Shown: piece after piece, positions 1 to 9,137 of the stretch
How the letters are laid out: each line of letters starts with the position of its first letter
Numbering within the stretch: position 1 is the first letter of the stretch
The notes under the pieces: generated by a model
The model's input: the letters and a program-made list of their open reading frames with translations, nothing else
The model's database searches: none
What the model was told of the DNA's origin: nothing
NCBI GenBank assembly: GCA_015055835.1
Contig: SVHJ01000008.1
Span: forward strand, 1-45,517
Direction of reading: 5' to 3'
DNA from: Clostridiales bacterium
GTDB lineage: Bacteria; Bacillota; Clostridia; Christensenellales; Borkfalkiaceae
Length of the DNA stretch: 45,517 bases
Translations under genes and position numbers: made by a program

Positions 1-11
1 TCTTCCGATCT
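1..11. other. Illumina adapter remnant at left end
   Basis: The first 11 bases, TCTTCCGATCT, equal the 3' end of the common Illumina TruSeq-type adapter. The matching start of the reverse-complement adapter is at the other end of the window, so this is an untrimmed library artefact and not genomic DNA. Confidence 0.9.
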
Positions 12-13
12 CG

Positions 14-1285
14 GTACCTGAAAGCGTAAGAGAAACTTGTTGGTTTGAGTGGGGTTGCGTAGCAAAATACGCATTGAGATATTTAAAAGAAAGATGTGAT
101 AAAGTTGGCGCGTTAGGCATAAGAAAGGGTGCAGAAACTTTATGGCATTTAGCAGGAACGGAAGAATTAGAAACTGCTATTTTTGCATTTGGCACGGGTT
201 GGCATACTTATAAAGGAAAGTTCAAGTTTGCAAACGTAGACGCCACAACCTTTGATGAGGCGCATTATAAATATTTAGCAGGTATTGAACCACAATCATA
301 CGTTCAATACGTAAAAGCACCCGTTTTAATACTAACGGCAACAAATAGTGAAGACTATGATTTTGAAAGAGCGTACGACACTTATATAAGATTAGATAAC
401 AGCAGTTACAAAGCAATAAACTGTTCAGTTGGCACGGGAGAAATTTTAGATTATCCTTGTTTTCGTGATATAGAAATCTTTTTAAGTAAAAATCTAAAAG
501 GCAGTGAAGAGGTTTTACCAAAGGAACTTGATTTTGAAGTAGAAGAAAAAGATGGAAAGGTAAAACTAACGATAAATCCTGATTTAGAAGGGCTAGAAAA
601 TATAGAAGTTTATAAGGCAGAAAATATTTTAAACCCAACTTTACTTGGCTTTACAAAAATTGCCGATTTGGGTAAAGAAACTAGTTACGAATACGAAATA
701 AAAAATAAAGTAGATAAAATATTCTTTATGGTAAAAGCAAAATATGAAAACGGTTTTACCATTTCATCAGGGGTTGTTGCAAAAGATATTGAAACAAACT
801 TAAACGTTAGAAAAGTAAATATGCTTTATTCAAACGTAAAAAAAGCAAACAAATTTTTTGCATACGTTTCTAAAGAGGACGATTTTGTAAACGCAAATAT
901 AATTACAGAAAACATCAAAGGTATGGAAACGGAAAAAGGGCCTATGGCGATAAAGGGTATATACTCAAAAACGGGGCTAGTATCTTATTCAATAAACAAC
1001 GAAATTGCAAAATTTGACGAACACTCAATTTTAATGTTCGACCTATTTAGCAAAGAAGATAATGAAATAGAAATAGAAATTATAGTAAACTTTAAAAAAG
1101 AAAATCAAGTTTCATATTTTTTCAAAAAAGAGGTTATAGGAAGCAATATTTGGAGAGACTTTAGGGTAGAAGCATTAAAATTTAAAACGGCAGAAGGCAA
1201 ACCTCTTCAAAGTTTTGAAAACATAAACGTAATAATTCTAAAATTAAAAGAAAAATACGTAGTAAACAACGTTATGTGGATATAA
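14..1285 (+). CDS. alpha/beta hydrolase-like protein, 5' partial
   Basis: The reading frame is open to the contig edge, so the true start is missing. The TTG at 74 lies inside the frame and is unlikely to be the start. The N-terminal half resembles the C-terminal part of an alpha/beta hydrolase of the dienelactone-hydrolase or acyl-esterase type. It has the strand-helix elbow GALGIRKGAETLWHLAG and a later strand PVLILTAT. The last 250 residues or so are beta-rich and may be an accessory beta-sandwich domain. At the nucleophile elbow, where family members carry G-x-S-x-G, the sequence reads G-I-R-K-G, and no obvious catalytic His follows in the usual place. It may therefore be a non-catalytic relative. 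The product stops two bases before the DUF951 gene, which suggests one transcript. Family level is plausible; function is unknown. Confidence 0.6.
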   Translation, partial: VPESVRETCWFEWGCVAKYALRYLKERCDKVGALGIRKGAETLWHLAGTEELETAIFAFGTGWHTYKGKFKFANVDATTFDEAHYKYLAGIEPQSYVQYVKAPVLILTATNSEDYDFERAYDTYIRLDNSSYKAINCSVGTGEILDYPCFRDIEIFLSKNLKGSEEVLPKELDFEVEEKDGKVKLTINPDLEGLENIEVYKAENILNPTLLGFTKIADLGKETSYEYEIKNKVDKIFFMVKAKYENGFTISSGVVAKDIETNLNVRKVNMLYSNVKKANKFFAYVSKEDDFVNANIITENIKGMETEKGPMAIKGIYSKTGLVSYSINNEIAKFDEHSILMFDLFSKEDNEIEIEIIVNFKKENQVSYFFKKEVIGSNIWRDFRVEALKFKTAEGKPLQSFENINVIILKLKEKYVVNNVMWI

Positions 1286-1286
1286 A

Positions 1287-1472
1287 ATGGAAATAAACGA
1301 TAAATTAGTTTTTAAAAAGCAACATCCTTGTGGTGGAAATGAATGGACGGTAATCGGCTTAGGTGCAGACGTAAAGTTAAAGTGCGACGTTTGTGGCAGA
1401 ATAGTAATGATACCAAGAGATAAAATAGATAAAATGGTTAAGCAAAAAAAGGAAAAAGATGCAAGCGTTTAA
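1287..1472 (+). CDS. DUF951 family small zinc-ribbon-like protein
   Basis: This 61-residue protein has the family hallmark KxHPCGGNEW near residues 11-20, followed by LKCDVCGRIVMIPR. Together these give three cysteines that look like a small metal-binding fold. The length is normal for this family, which is widespread in Bacillota and has no established biochemical role. The ATG lies one base after the upstream stop. The gene's 3' end overlaps the signal peptidase gene by 14 bases, so translation is probably coupled. Family assignment is firm; function is unknown. Confidence 0.85.
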   Translation: MEINDKLVFKKQHPCGGNEWTVIGLGADVKLKCDVCGRIVMIPRDKIDKMVKQKKEKDASV

Positions 1473-2082
1473 CGAACAACTTTTAAATAAAAAAGAAGAA
1501 CAAAAACACAACTTAATAGAAACAGTCGTATTTTTTGTTTTATGTATTGTTTTAATATTTTCTTGTTTTTACTTTTTTACCTATTCAATAAAAGAGGTTG
1601 TAGTATCAGGACCGTCTATGGAAAAAACGCTATATAACGGCGACGTGCTTTATTTATCAGTAAATAAAGAGGTAAAGATAGGCGACGTAGTCGTAATAAG
1701 TGGCGAAAAGACTAACTGGGTTAATGGTACAGCTAAAGACGAGTGGATAATTAAAAGAGTAATAGGTCTTGGTGGCGATACTATAGAAATAAAAGACGGT
1801 TACGTTTATAGAAACGGTCAAAAGCTTGAAGAAGATTATAAAGCTTACGGACCTACTGCAGAAAACGACTGGAAAACTAAAACGTTAAAAGATAACGAAG
1901 TTTTTTATTTAGGGGATAATAGAAGAGTTAGTGCAGATAGCAGATCTTACTTTAACACCTGCACGATAGACCAAATAGTAGGGGTTGTATCAAATGCGTC
2001 GATAAAGTTAAAAGGAATTTCCACCTTTTTCTATAAAAACGTAAAACAACCTATATTAAAAATGATAAACGGTGGCGTATGA
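1459..2082 (+). CDS. lepB: signal peptidase I
   Basis: Type I signal peptidase (S26) removes signal peptides from exported proteins on the outer face of the membrane. The 207-residue protein has one N-terminal membrane segment (about residues 21-42). The catalytic Ser lies in GPSMEKTL (S53) and the general-base Lys in WIIKRVIGLGGD (K99). The family box GDNRRVSADSR is at 152-162. The size and single anchor are usual for Bacillota SipS/T-like enzymes. The ATG overlaps the end of the DUF951 gene, with an AAGGAAAAAG Shine-Dalgarno just upstream. Its own stop overlaps the next ATG. The symbol could equally be sipS or sipT. Confidence 0.93.
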   Translation: MQAFNEQLLNKKEEQKHNLIETVVFFVLCIVLIFSCFYFFTYSIKEVVVSGPSMEKTLYNGDVLYLSVNKEVKIGDVVVISGEKTNWVNGTAKDEWIIKRVIGLGGDTIEIKDGYVYRNGQKLEEDYKAYGPTAENDWKTKTLKDNEVFYLGDNRRVSADSRSYFNTCTIDQIVGVVSNASIKLKGISTFFYKNVKQPILKMINGGV

Positions 2083-2594
2083 TAAATTTTTTCAACCAAA
2101 GCGAAGTAGAGAAAGCAAGAAAACAAAAAACAAAAGTGCTAATTATATATTTTATTACTTTAGCATTTGTCATAGCGATATTTAGCGTAGTTTTCATAAC
2201 TTATTTAACTTTTGCTTATGAAGATCCAAGAACGCCAGCGTTAAAACTGTCTTTTGAAGTTCTTCTTGTTGTATACGTAATTTTTTCTTACGTGTATTTG
2301 ACTATTAAATATAAAAGGGTTAATAAATATTACAAATATTTAGTTAATCAACAAACGGGATTAAAAGAAAAAACTGAAGGCAAGTTTTTGTGTTACAACA
2401 ATACTAGACAAATAAAAGACGGTGTAGATTTTAAGTCTTTTAAGATGCTAACGATAAGCATAAAAACAGGTAAAGAAGTAGAAAGACAAGTTTTAGTTGA
2501 TTACGAAAAAGATTTTCCTACCTTTACTGAAGGTCAAAAGATAAAAGTAACCACACAAGGAAACGTTTTATTTGGTTACGAAATTATGGAGTAG
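2079..2594 (+). CDS. hypothetical two-TM membrane protein
   Basis: This 171-residue protein is not recognised. It starts with a charged N-terminus followed by two clear hydrophobic segments (about residues 20-45 and 60-80). The remaining 90 residues form a soluble, probably beta-rich domain with no motif that I recognise. The start overlaps the stop of the signal peptidase gene by four bases (ATGA) and the stop is two bases before the oligoendopeptidase gene, so it belongs to the same transcript. A role in membrane or envelope homeostasis is possible only by position. Confidence 0.75.
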   Translation: MINFFNQSEVEKARKQKTKVLIIYFITLAFVIAIFSVVFITYLTFAYEDPRTPALKLSFEVLLVVYVIFSYVYLTIKYKRVNKYYKYLVNQQTGLKEKTEGKFLCYNNTRQIKDGVDFKSFKMLTISIKTGKEVERQVLVDYEKDFPTFTEGQKIKVTTQGNVLFGYEIME

Positions 2595-2596
2595 AA

Positions 2597-4360
2597 ATGA
2601 GAGAAAATATACCTATTAAATACAAATGGAAAATAGAAGATATATTTCCTAATCAAAAGGCTTTTGACAATCTTTATGAAGAAACAAAAAACGAAATAGA
2701 ATTTTCTTCTTTCAAAGGTCGTTTAGGGGAAGAAGAGATTTTTAAAACCTTTTTAGAAAAGGAAGAAGTTATTTCAAAAAAGGTAGAAAAACTTTACGTT
2801 TACGCAATGCTACTTAGGGATACTGACACTAAAGATGCAAAAGCAAGCGAACTACTTTCAAAAGCAGTTATGCTACTTGTAAAGTTTAATACTGAAACCT
2901 CTTTCGTTTTACCAGAACTAACGGCACTACCTGAAGAAGTATTAAAAGGGTATATAGAAAACCCAAAATTTTCTAATTACGATTATAACTTAAAGCAAAT
3001 CTTAAAAAAGAAACCACACGTTTTGTCAGAAGAAAGTGAAAATATTCTTGCATTAGGTGGGGATGTTTTTGGCAGTTTTAACGAAATATTTACAAAAATT
3101 GATAATGCAGACTTACCACTTGGAGAGTTTACTCATAACGGTAAAACGTATGTGTTAAGCCACGGTGAATATAGCGTAAATCTTCAAAGTTCTGATAGAG
3201 AATTAAGGGAAAAGAGTTTTAAGGAATACTATAAAGCGTATGAAAAACTTATAAACACAATCTCTTCAACCTATTATGGTAACGTAAAAAAGAACGTCTT
3301 TTTAAAAAATGCAAGAAAGTATAATTCTTGTTTAGAAATGGCGCTACTTGATGAGGACGTTGACGTAAAAGTTTATGAAAACTTAATTTCATCAGTTAGT
3401 GATAACCTAAAGTTTTTGCATAAATATATGGACTTAAAAAAGAAAGCGTTAAAATTAGACGACCTTCATTTTTACGACCTATATACACCTATAATTGAAA
3501 ATCAAGACTTTAAGCTTGAATATGAAGAAGCGTATGCTTTCGCAATGGAAGGGTTAAAACCTTTAGGGGAAGAGTACCAAAGTCTATTAAAAAAGGCTTT
3601 TGATGAAAGATGGATAGACGTTTATGAAACTGATGGTAAAAGAAGTGGCGCGTATAGTACGGCAATTTACGACGTACATCCATACGTTTTACTGAATTAT
3701 AAAAAGACCACGCACGATATTTTTACAATCGTTCACGAACTAGGTCATAGCTTACACTCATACTATTCTAACAAAAACCAATGCTATCAAAAGGCTGATT
3801 ACAAAATTTTCGTGGCAGAGGTTGCAAGCACGGTTAACGAAGTTCTTTTATTAAAGCATATTTTAAGCACGGTTAGTAATAAAGAACTTAAAAAATACGT
3901 TCTTTCATATTTTTTAGAAATGATAAGAACAACCTTATTTAGACAAACACAGTTTGCAGAATTTGAGTATGAAGCGCACAAAATGGTGGAAGAAGGTCAA
4001 CCACTATCTAAAGAAGTGCTGTCTGAAAAGTATTTAGAAATAACTAAAAAATACTATGGCGAAGGGCTAACTTATGATAAAGAAATTTCTTTAGAATGGT
4101 CAAGAATACCACATTTTTATAGGGCTTTTTACGTTTATAAATATGCGACTGGTATAACTGCAGCAATATCTATTGCAGATAGAATATTAAACGAAAAAAA
4201 TGGTTTAAAAGACTATTTTAACTTCCTATCATCAGGTGGAAGTAGCGACCCAGTAAGTTTATTAAGACTAGCTGGCATTGATTTAGAAACAAAAGAGCCG
4301 TTTATTAAGGCAATGAAAACGTTTGAAGATATTTTAACAGAGCTTGAAAATCTTTTGTAG
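2597..4360 (+). CDS. pepF: oligoendopeptidase F (M3 family metallopeptidase)
   Basis: This cytoplasmic zinc endopeptidase cleaves short and medium peptides. The 587-residue length matches PepF of the M3B subfamily. The N-terminal helical region begins with YKWKIEDIFPNQ, a typical family start. The zinc site HELGHSLH puts the HExxH histidines at about residues 380 and 384, with the third ligand Glu expected in the downstream segment near AEVASTVNE. It is packed two bases after the preceding membrane protein gene and eight bases before the YcxB-like gene. No alteration of catalytic residues is seen. Confidence 0.95.
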   Translation: MRENIPIKYKWKIEDIFPNQKAFDNLYEETKNEIEFSSFKGRLGEEEIFKTFLEKEEVISKKVEKLYVYAMLLRDTDTKDAKASELLSKAVMLLVKFNTETSFVLPELTALPEEVLKGYIENPKFSNYDYNLKQILKKKPHVLSEESENILALGGDVFGSFNEIFTKIDNADLPLGEFTHNGKTYVLSHGEYSVNLQSSDRELREKSFKEYYKAYEKLINTISSTYYGNVKKNVFLKNARKYNSCLEMALLDEDVDVKVYENLISSVSDNLKFLHKYMDLKKKALKLDDLHFYDLYTPIIENQDFKLEYEEAYAFAMEGLKPLGEEYQSLLKKAFDERWIDVYETDGKRSGAYSTAIYDVHPYVLLNYKKTTHDIFTIVHELGHSLHSYYSNKNQCYQKADYKIFVAEVASTVNEVLLLKHILSTVSNKELKKYVLSYFLEMIRTTLFRQTQFAEFEYEAHKMVEEGQPLSKEVLSEKYLEITKKYYGEGLTYDKEISLEWSRIPHFYRAFYVYKYATGITAAISIADRILNEKNGLKDYFNFLSSGGSSDPVSLLRLAGIDLETKEPFIKAMKTFEDILTELENLL

Positions 4361-4368
4361 GAGAAAAA

Positions 4369-4878
4369 ATGGTAAAAGCAACGTATAAAAACAATTTAGA
4401 TGAATACAAAACCTTTTTAAACCACACGGTTTTTACCGTAAATGGTGGTAAGAAAACGTTAATATATTTAGCTAGCGCAATACTTTTATTAATTGTAGTA
4501 GGTTTTTTCTTTTCAATTCTTTGGATATTAGCAGGTTTATTTATTGTAGTACTTCTTTTTAAGTTTTTAGGCTTAAGGGGTGCAGTTAAAAAGAATATTT
4601 ACGTGATAAACAAAAACTACAAAGAATTTTCAAAAGTATCAAACGACTATGAGTTTACTGAAGAAAATTTTCTTGTAATAAACAAAAAAGGCAAGATAGA
4701 AGTTAACTACTCAGAAGTTTATGGTGTAGAAGAAACGGAAAAGTTCTTTTATATCTATATGGGAAAAGCAATAGCGTACATAATAAAGAAAAAAGGTATA
4801 ACTGAAGGTAACGGGGAAGAACTTTCAATGTTACTTAAAAAAGCAGTAGGCGAAAAGTACAAAAGAAGGGGTAAATAA
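4369..4878 (+). CDS. YcxB-like membrane protein
   Basis: The 169-residue protein has two adjacent hydrophobic segments (about residues 28-67), then a soluble C-terminal domain. That domain carries the pattern typical of YcxB-like proteins: a region like FTEENFLVINKKGKIEVNYSEV followed by a Y/F-rich strand and a lysine-rich tail. Function is unknown for the family. A GGAG motif sits just upstream of the ATG. It stands between pepF and dnaB in a continuous run of plus-strand genes. Confidence 0.7.
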   Translation: MVKATYKNNLDEYKTFLNHTVFTVNGGKKTLIYLASAILLLIVVGFFFSILWILAGLFIVVLLFKFLGLRGAVKKNIYVINKNYKEFSKVSNDYEFTEENFLVINKKGKIEVNYSEVYGVEETEKFFYIYMGKAIAYIIKKKGITEGNGEELSMLLKKAVGEKYKRRGK

Positions 4879-4880
4879 TT

Positions 4881-6350
4881 ATGGCAAAAGCAAAAACTAA
4901 TGAAATGCCACATACTTTAGAGGCAGAACAAGCACTTTTAGGGTGTTTGTTAATTGATAACGATATTCAGTTAGAAATTTTAAGTGAATTAGCTGAAAAT
5001 GATTTTTACGCAGAATCACATAAATATATTTTAGAAGCCATGAAAGAAATCAACAAGCAAAATATGCCTGTTGACTTAGTTACTTTAACCGACCAATTAG
5101 AAAAGACTGCGCAACTTTCATCAATAGGTGGCATTAGTTATTTAACTGATTTAACTGAAATAATGCCTTCAACAGCAAACTATCGTCATTACTTTGACAT
5201 AGTAAAAAGAGATAGCGTACTTAGAAAGTTAATTAAAGCATCAACGGAAATAATAAAAGATGCAACCGATAGCCAAAATCAAGATGAATCTTTAGCGTTT
5301 GCTGAAAAATCTATTTACGATATAGCAGAAAGCGTAGATGCCTCTTCAGTTCAAAGAATTAACGAAGTTTTACCTACTGTTATCAGTAAATTTGATAAAA
5401 TAAGCAAAGATAAAAACGCATTTAAGGGATTAAGCACAAAATTTACTTCGTTAGACTATATAACTAACGGGCTTCAACCATCTGACCTTGTTCTAATTGC
5501 AGCAAGACCAAGTATGGGTAAAACCTCTTTTGCTATGAATATAGTAGAAAACGTAGCAATCAATTCTGATAAAGTTTGTATGGTTTTCTCACTTGAAATG
5601 AGTAGAGAACAATTAGTACAAAGAATGATATGTTCAGTAGCAGGCGTAAATTCTAAAAAGGCACTTAGAGGGGAACTTCAAAAGGAAGACTGGATAAAGT
5701 TTGTAGATGCAGAATCTAGACTAAGTAAAGCAAAAATATATATCGACGACTCTTCAATGATAACGCCAACCGAAATGCTTTCAAAGTGTAGAAGATTAAA
5801 AAATAAAGTTGGTTTAGACCTTATAATGATTGACTACATACAATTAATGAATGGTAGTGGTAAAAAAGGCGTTGATAATAGACAACAAGAAATTGCTGAA
5901 ATTTCAAGAATGTTAAAGATAATGGCAAAGGAAATAAACGTTCCAGTAGTAGCGTTATCACAATTATCAAGAAGTGTAGAATCAAGACAAGGTCATAGAC
6001 CACAACTATCAGACCTTCGTGAATCAGGTGCAATCGAACAAGATGCTGATATCGTAATGTTTATTCATAGACCTGATAGAAGTGCAACTAAAGAAGAAAT
6101 TGAAAAGAATCAAATTAAACCAAACGTAGCCGAAATTATAGTAGCAAAACACAGAAACGGTGAAGTTGGTTCATTTGAATTATACTTTAAGGGTGAATGT
6201 ACTAAGTTCGTTAACCTATCAAAGGACGAAGAACCTGCGTTTAGTAAACCAAAAACTAATTATGAAGAATATCAAAACGCACCAGTTAACAACGAACCAA
6301 TGCCAACAGATGACGACGTACCACCTGAAGACGACGGTTTAGAATATTAA
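4881..6350 (+). CDS. dnaB: replicative DNA helicase DnaB
   Basis: Hexameric ATP-driven helicase that unwinds DNA at the replication fork and works with primase (named dnaC in Bacillus). The N-terminal helical domain (about 1-105) begins with PHTLEAEQALLGCLL, a hallmark. The RecA-like ATPase core has a Walker A motif ARPSMGKTS (residues 208-216, Lys 214), a Walker B segment LIMIDYIQLM and the arginine-rich region LSQLSRSVESR. The 489-residue length is slightly long because of an acidic, proline-rich C-terminal tail. No intein insertion is seen. Confidence 0.97.
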   Translation: MAKAKTNEMPHTLEAEQALLGCLLIDNDIQLEILSELAENDFYAESHKYILEAMKEINKQNMPVDLVTLTDQLEKTAQLSSIGGISYLTDLTEIMPSTANYRHYFDIVKRDSVLRKLIKASTEIIKDATDSQNQDESLAFAEKSIYDIAESVDASSVQRINEVLPTVISKFDKISKDKNAFKGLSTKFTSLDYITNGLQPSDLVLIAARPSMGKTSFAMNIVENVAINSDKVCMVFSLEMSREQLVQRMICSVAGVNSKKALRGELQKEDWIKFVDAESRLSKAKIYIDDSSMITPTEMLSKCRRLKNKVGLDLIMIDYIQLMNGSGKKGVDNRQQEIAEISRMLKIMAKEINVPVVALSQLSRSVESRQGHRPQLSDLRESGAIEQDADIVMFIHRPDRSATKEEIEKNQIKPNVAEIIVAKHRNGEVGSFELYFKGECTKFVNLSKDEEPAFSKPKTNYEEYQNAPVNNEPMPTDDDVPPEDDGLEY

Positions 6351-6353
6351 TTA

Positions 6354-7340
6354 ATGACTAAAATATTAAAAGCAACTAAAGACAATTTAATAAAGGCAAA
6401 AGAACTTCTTTTAAATGGTGAACTAGTTGGTTTTCCTACCGAAACTGTGTATGGATTAGGCGCAGACGGTACTAATAAAAAAGCTGTTAGTGAAATTTAC
6501 AAGGTAAAGGGGAGGCCTAGCGACAATCCGTTGATTGCCCACGTTCACAAAGATTACGACCTAACTAAACTTGTAAAAAATATTAGGCCGTACGCCTTAG
6601 ACTTAATAAAGGCATATACTCCAGGACCATTAACTTTAGTTTTTGAAAGTAAAGGGGTGGTAGTAGATGAAGCAACTTGTGGGTTAAACACTTTAGCAAT
6701 AAGAATACCGTTAAAAAAGGAAGCGCAAGAATTACTTAAACTTGTAGATATACCAATTGTTGCGCCATCAGCAAATTTATCTAAACACGTTAGCCCAGTA
6801 ACAGCCGAACACGTTTATAAAGATTTTGAGGGTAAAATCCCACTAATTATAGACGGTGGTAAATGTGAAGGTGGAATAGAAAGTACCGTCTTAGACGTTA
6901 CTGGCGAAGTGCCTGAGATATTAAGGGCAGGGCTAATTACTAAAGAAATGATAGAAAAGGTCGTTGGTGTTTGTAAAGTCGCTAAGCATAAAGAGGGCGA
7001 AAAGGCAAAGTCGCCTGGAGTAATGTACACGCACTATAGACCAAAAACAAATACTGCACTTTTTACTAAAGAAGAAATTCAAAAAAGTATAGAATTATAT
7101 GAAGAATATATAAAACAAGGCAAAACCCCTTATTTTATGTGTGATGAAGATGCGAAAAAAGATCTTGTTGGTAAAAATATTTTATATTTAGGTAAAACAG
7201 CCGAAGATATCGCCTCTAATTTATACTATAAATTAAGAGAAGGTGAAGAAAAGGCAGATATAATAATAGCAATTGAGCCCGCCTATAATGGTGGCGTTTA
7301 CGAGGGCGTATTAAACCGTTTAAGGAGAGCGTGTAAGTAA
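6354..7340 (+). CDS. tsaC: L-threonylcarbamoyladenylate synthase (TsaC/Sua5 type)
   Basis: The enzyme makes L-threonylcarbamoyladenylate from Thr, bicarbonate and ATP, the first step of t6A37 tRNA modification. The YrdC domain (about 1-205) has FPTETVYGLGAD and KVKGRPSDNPL, which form the nucleotide and Thr site, plus the later SANLS motif. At 328 residues it is the longer Sua5 form, with an additional C-terminal domain (about 230-328) joined through an SPGVMYTHYRP linker. The order with a YwlE-like phosphatase and RpiB directly after it matches the ywlC-ywlE-ywlF neighbourhood known from Bacillus. Confidence 0.95.
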   Translation: MTKILKATKDNLIKAKELLLNGELVGFPTETVYGLGADGTNKKAVSEIYKVKGRPSDNPLIAHVHKDYDLTKLVKNIRPYALDLIKAYTPGPLTLVFESKGVVVDEATCGLNTLAIRIPLKKEAQELLKLVDIPIVAPSANLSKHVSPVTAEHVYKDFEGKIPLIIDGGKCEGGIESTVLDVTGEVPEILRAGLITKEMIEKVVGVCKVAKHKEGEKAKSPGVMYTHYRPKTNTALFTKEEIQKSIELYEEYIKQGKTPYFMCDEDAKKDLVGKNILYLGKTAEDIASNLYYKLREGEEKADIIIAIEPAYNGGVYEGVLNRLRRACK

Positions 7341-7781
7341 ATGATAAAAATTTTATTTGTTTGCACGGGTAATACGTGCAGAAGCCCAATGGCAGAAATT
7401 ATACTTAAACAAAAACTTAAATGGGCAGGGATAAAAAACGTTCGGGTGTCGTCAGCAGGGACAAATACCGTTGATGGATTACCAATGAACGAAAATAGTA
7501 AAAAAGCGTTAAAACTTTTAGGCATACCGTATAGAACTTTTAAGTCTAAAAGAATAAATGAGACTTTAATAGAAAAAAGTACTTACGTAATATGTATGAC
7601 TGACGCGCAAAAAGAGTATTTAAAAGAATTTGAAAACGTGTTCACTTTTAACGACTTAACTGGGGTTGGAGAAATTTTAGACCCATATGGACAAGGCCTT
7701 GACGTGTACGTAAGAACTTCACATCAACTTGAAGATGGATGCAATACGTTAATGAAAAATATTTTTGGAGGATTACTTTAA
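7341..7781 (+). CDS. ywlE: protein arginine phosphatase, YwlE type
   Basis: Low-molecular-weight phosphatase fold of 146 residues. The active-site loop is CTGNTCRS with nucleophile Cys8 and Arg14. The Thr at position 12 of this loop corresponds to the residue that makes Bacillus YwlE selective for phosphoarginine, where ordinary tyrosine phosphatases usually have Ile. The DP motif ILDPYG near the C-terminus supplies the general acid. The gene directly abuts tsaC, and its stop overlaps the rpiB start (TAATG). A protein-arginine kinase (McsB) is encoded 1.7 kb downstream, which supports phosphoarginine as substrate. A tyrosine phosphatase role is the alternative. Confidence 0.88.
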   Translation: MIKILFVCTGNTCRSPMAEIILKQKLKWAGIKNVRVSSAGTNTVDGLPMNENSKKALKLLGIPYRTFKSKRINETLIEKSTYVICMTDAQKEYLKEFENVFTFNDLTGVGEILDPYGQGLDVYVRTSHQLEDGCNTLMKNIFGGLL

Positions 7782-8230
7782 TGAAGATTGCAGTAGCAAA
7801 CGACCACGCAGGGGTAAACTTAAAACCTGCATTACTAGAATACTTAAAGGAAAGAGGGGACGAAGTTATTGACTTTGGCACAAACGATACTGAAAAGGTT
7901 GACTACCCAGAATATTCTTTAAAAGTAGCCCTAGCAGTAAAAAGTGGTGAAGCTGATAAAGGCATTTTAATTTGTGGAACGGGCATAGGTATGTCAATTG
8001 TAGCAAATAAAGTACCAGGTATTAGATGTGCTTGTTGTAGTGAAGTTTTTTCAGCCGAAGTTACTGTAGCACACAACAATTCTAACATAATTTCTTTTGG
8101 TGGAAGAGTTGTTGACGAAGAAAAGATGAGAGAAATGGTAAGGGTCTTTTTAGACACAAAGTTTATAGGCGGAAGACACCAAGTAAGAGTTGACAAAATA
8201 ACAGAAGTAGAAAAGACTTTTTCAAAATAA
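7781..8230 (+). CDS. rpiB: ribose-5-phosphate isomerase B
   Basis: Interconverts ribose 5-phosphate and ribulose 5-phosphate in the pentose phosphate pathway. I chose the ATG at 7781 because a strong GGAGG lies about ten bases upstream and the protein then begins MKIAVANDHAG, the normal RpiB start. An upstream in-frame ATG at 7739 would add 14 non-family residues. Family motifs include ICGTGIGMSI with active-site Cys65, HNNSNIISFGGR and the C-terminal RHQVRVDKI. The length of 149 residues is typical. The start overlaps the stop of the phosphatase gene by one base. Confidence 0.95.
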   Translation: MKIAVANDHAGVNLKPALLEYLKERGDEVIDFGTNDTEKVDYPEYSLKVALAVKSGEADKGILICGTGIGMSIVANKVPGIRCACCSEVFSAEVTVAHNNSNIISFGGRVVDEEKMREMVRVFLDTKFIGGRHQVRVDKITEVEKTFSK

Positions 8231-8256
8231 AATTTTTAGTTATATAAGGGGAAAAA

Positions 8257-9132
8257 ATGAAAGTAAAAAAAGCAATTATACCGGCTGCAGGGCTAGGTAC
8301 AAGATTTTTGCCCATAACAAAAGCCATACCAAAACCAATGTTAACCGTATTAAATAAACCAGTTATTCAACTGATAGTTGATGAACTATTAAATTCTGGA
8401 ATAGAAGATATAGGGATAGTTGTTGGTAAAGATGCTGAGGTTATTAAAAATCATTTTGCTGAAAATTTAGAACTTGAAGATAGACTAATTAGCGATGGCA
8501 AAACTGAACTACTTGAAAGGGTAAAGGCAATAAAAGGTAGTGCAAAAATTACCTTTATTGAACAAAAAGTAGCAAACGGTTTAGCAGGGGCAATCATTGC
8601 AGCAGAAGAATTTATAAATAATGAGCCTTTTGCAATGTTACTTGGTGATGAATTTTTATATACTGAAAAAGGAAAACGCCCTTGTATAGGTCAACTTATA
8701 GACGTATTTAATGAAACTGGTAAAAACGTTTTATCTACGATGGAAGTAGACGACGTAGACGTATCAAAATATGGCAACTTAGGCGTAGAAGAAATAAAGC
8801 CTAATCTACATAAGGTTTATGATATAGTTGAAAAGCCAAAAGTTAACGAAAAACTTTCAAACTACGCAATAATCGGCAGATACGTATTTGCAAGTGGATT
8901 AATAGAAGAATTAAAGAAATTAACTCCAAGAAATAACGAAATATATTTAACGGATACACTTTTAGACCTTGCTAAAAAGGGAGAAGTGTTATCATATAAA
9001 TTTGACGCAACAAGATATGACGTTGGCGATTTATTTGGCTACGTAAAAGCAAATATTGAGTTAGCGTTAAAGGAAGAAAGTTTAGTAGAAGATACTAAAA
9101 AACTTATAAAGGAATTAAGTGAAAAAATATAG
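8257..9132 (+). CDS. galU: UTP-glucose-1-phosphate uridylyltransferase
   Basis: Makes UDP-glucose from UTP and glucose 1-phosphate for cell-envelope glycans. The nucleotide-binding signature AAGLGTRFLPITKAIPKPM is at about residues 10-29. The metal-binding stretch MLLGDEF and the sugar-binding EKPKVNE segment follow. The 291-residue length is typical of bacterial GalU. An AAGGGG Shine-Dalgarno precedes the ATG. It occupies the place before mcsA where ctsR usually stands in Bacillota, so this clpC cluster lacks an adjacent CtsR gene. Confidence 0.95.
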   Translation: MKVKKAIIPAAGLGTRFLPITKAIPKPMLTVLNKPVIQLIVDELLNSGIEDIGIVVGKDAEVIKNHFAENLELEDRLISDGKTELLERVKAIKGSAKITFIEQKVANGLAGAIIAAEEFINNEPFAMLLGDEFLYTEKGKRPCIGQLIDVFNETGKNVLSTMEVDDVDVSKYGNLGVEEIKPNLHKVYDIVEKPKVNEKLSNYAIIGRYVFASGLIEELKKLTPRNNEIYLTDTLLDLAKKGEVLSYKFDATRYDVGDLFGYVKANIELALKEESLVEDTKKLIKELSEKI

Positions 9133-9137
9133 TTTCT

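Noticed and set aside
222..638. Minus-strand open frames inside many genes (for example 222-638, 10535-10834, 17824-18177, 29706-30209)
   Set aside because: They lie opposite well-recognised coding sequences, have no family features and mirror the codon pattern of the sense gene.
74..1285. TTG at 74 as the start of the first gene
   Set aside because: The frame is open upstream to the adapter remnant and the upstream residues fit the same fold, so the gene is truncated by the contig end.
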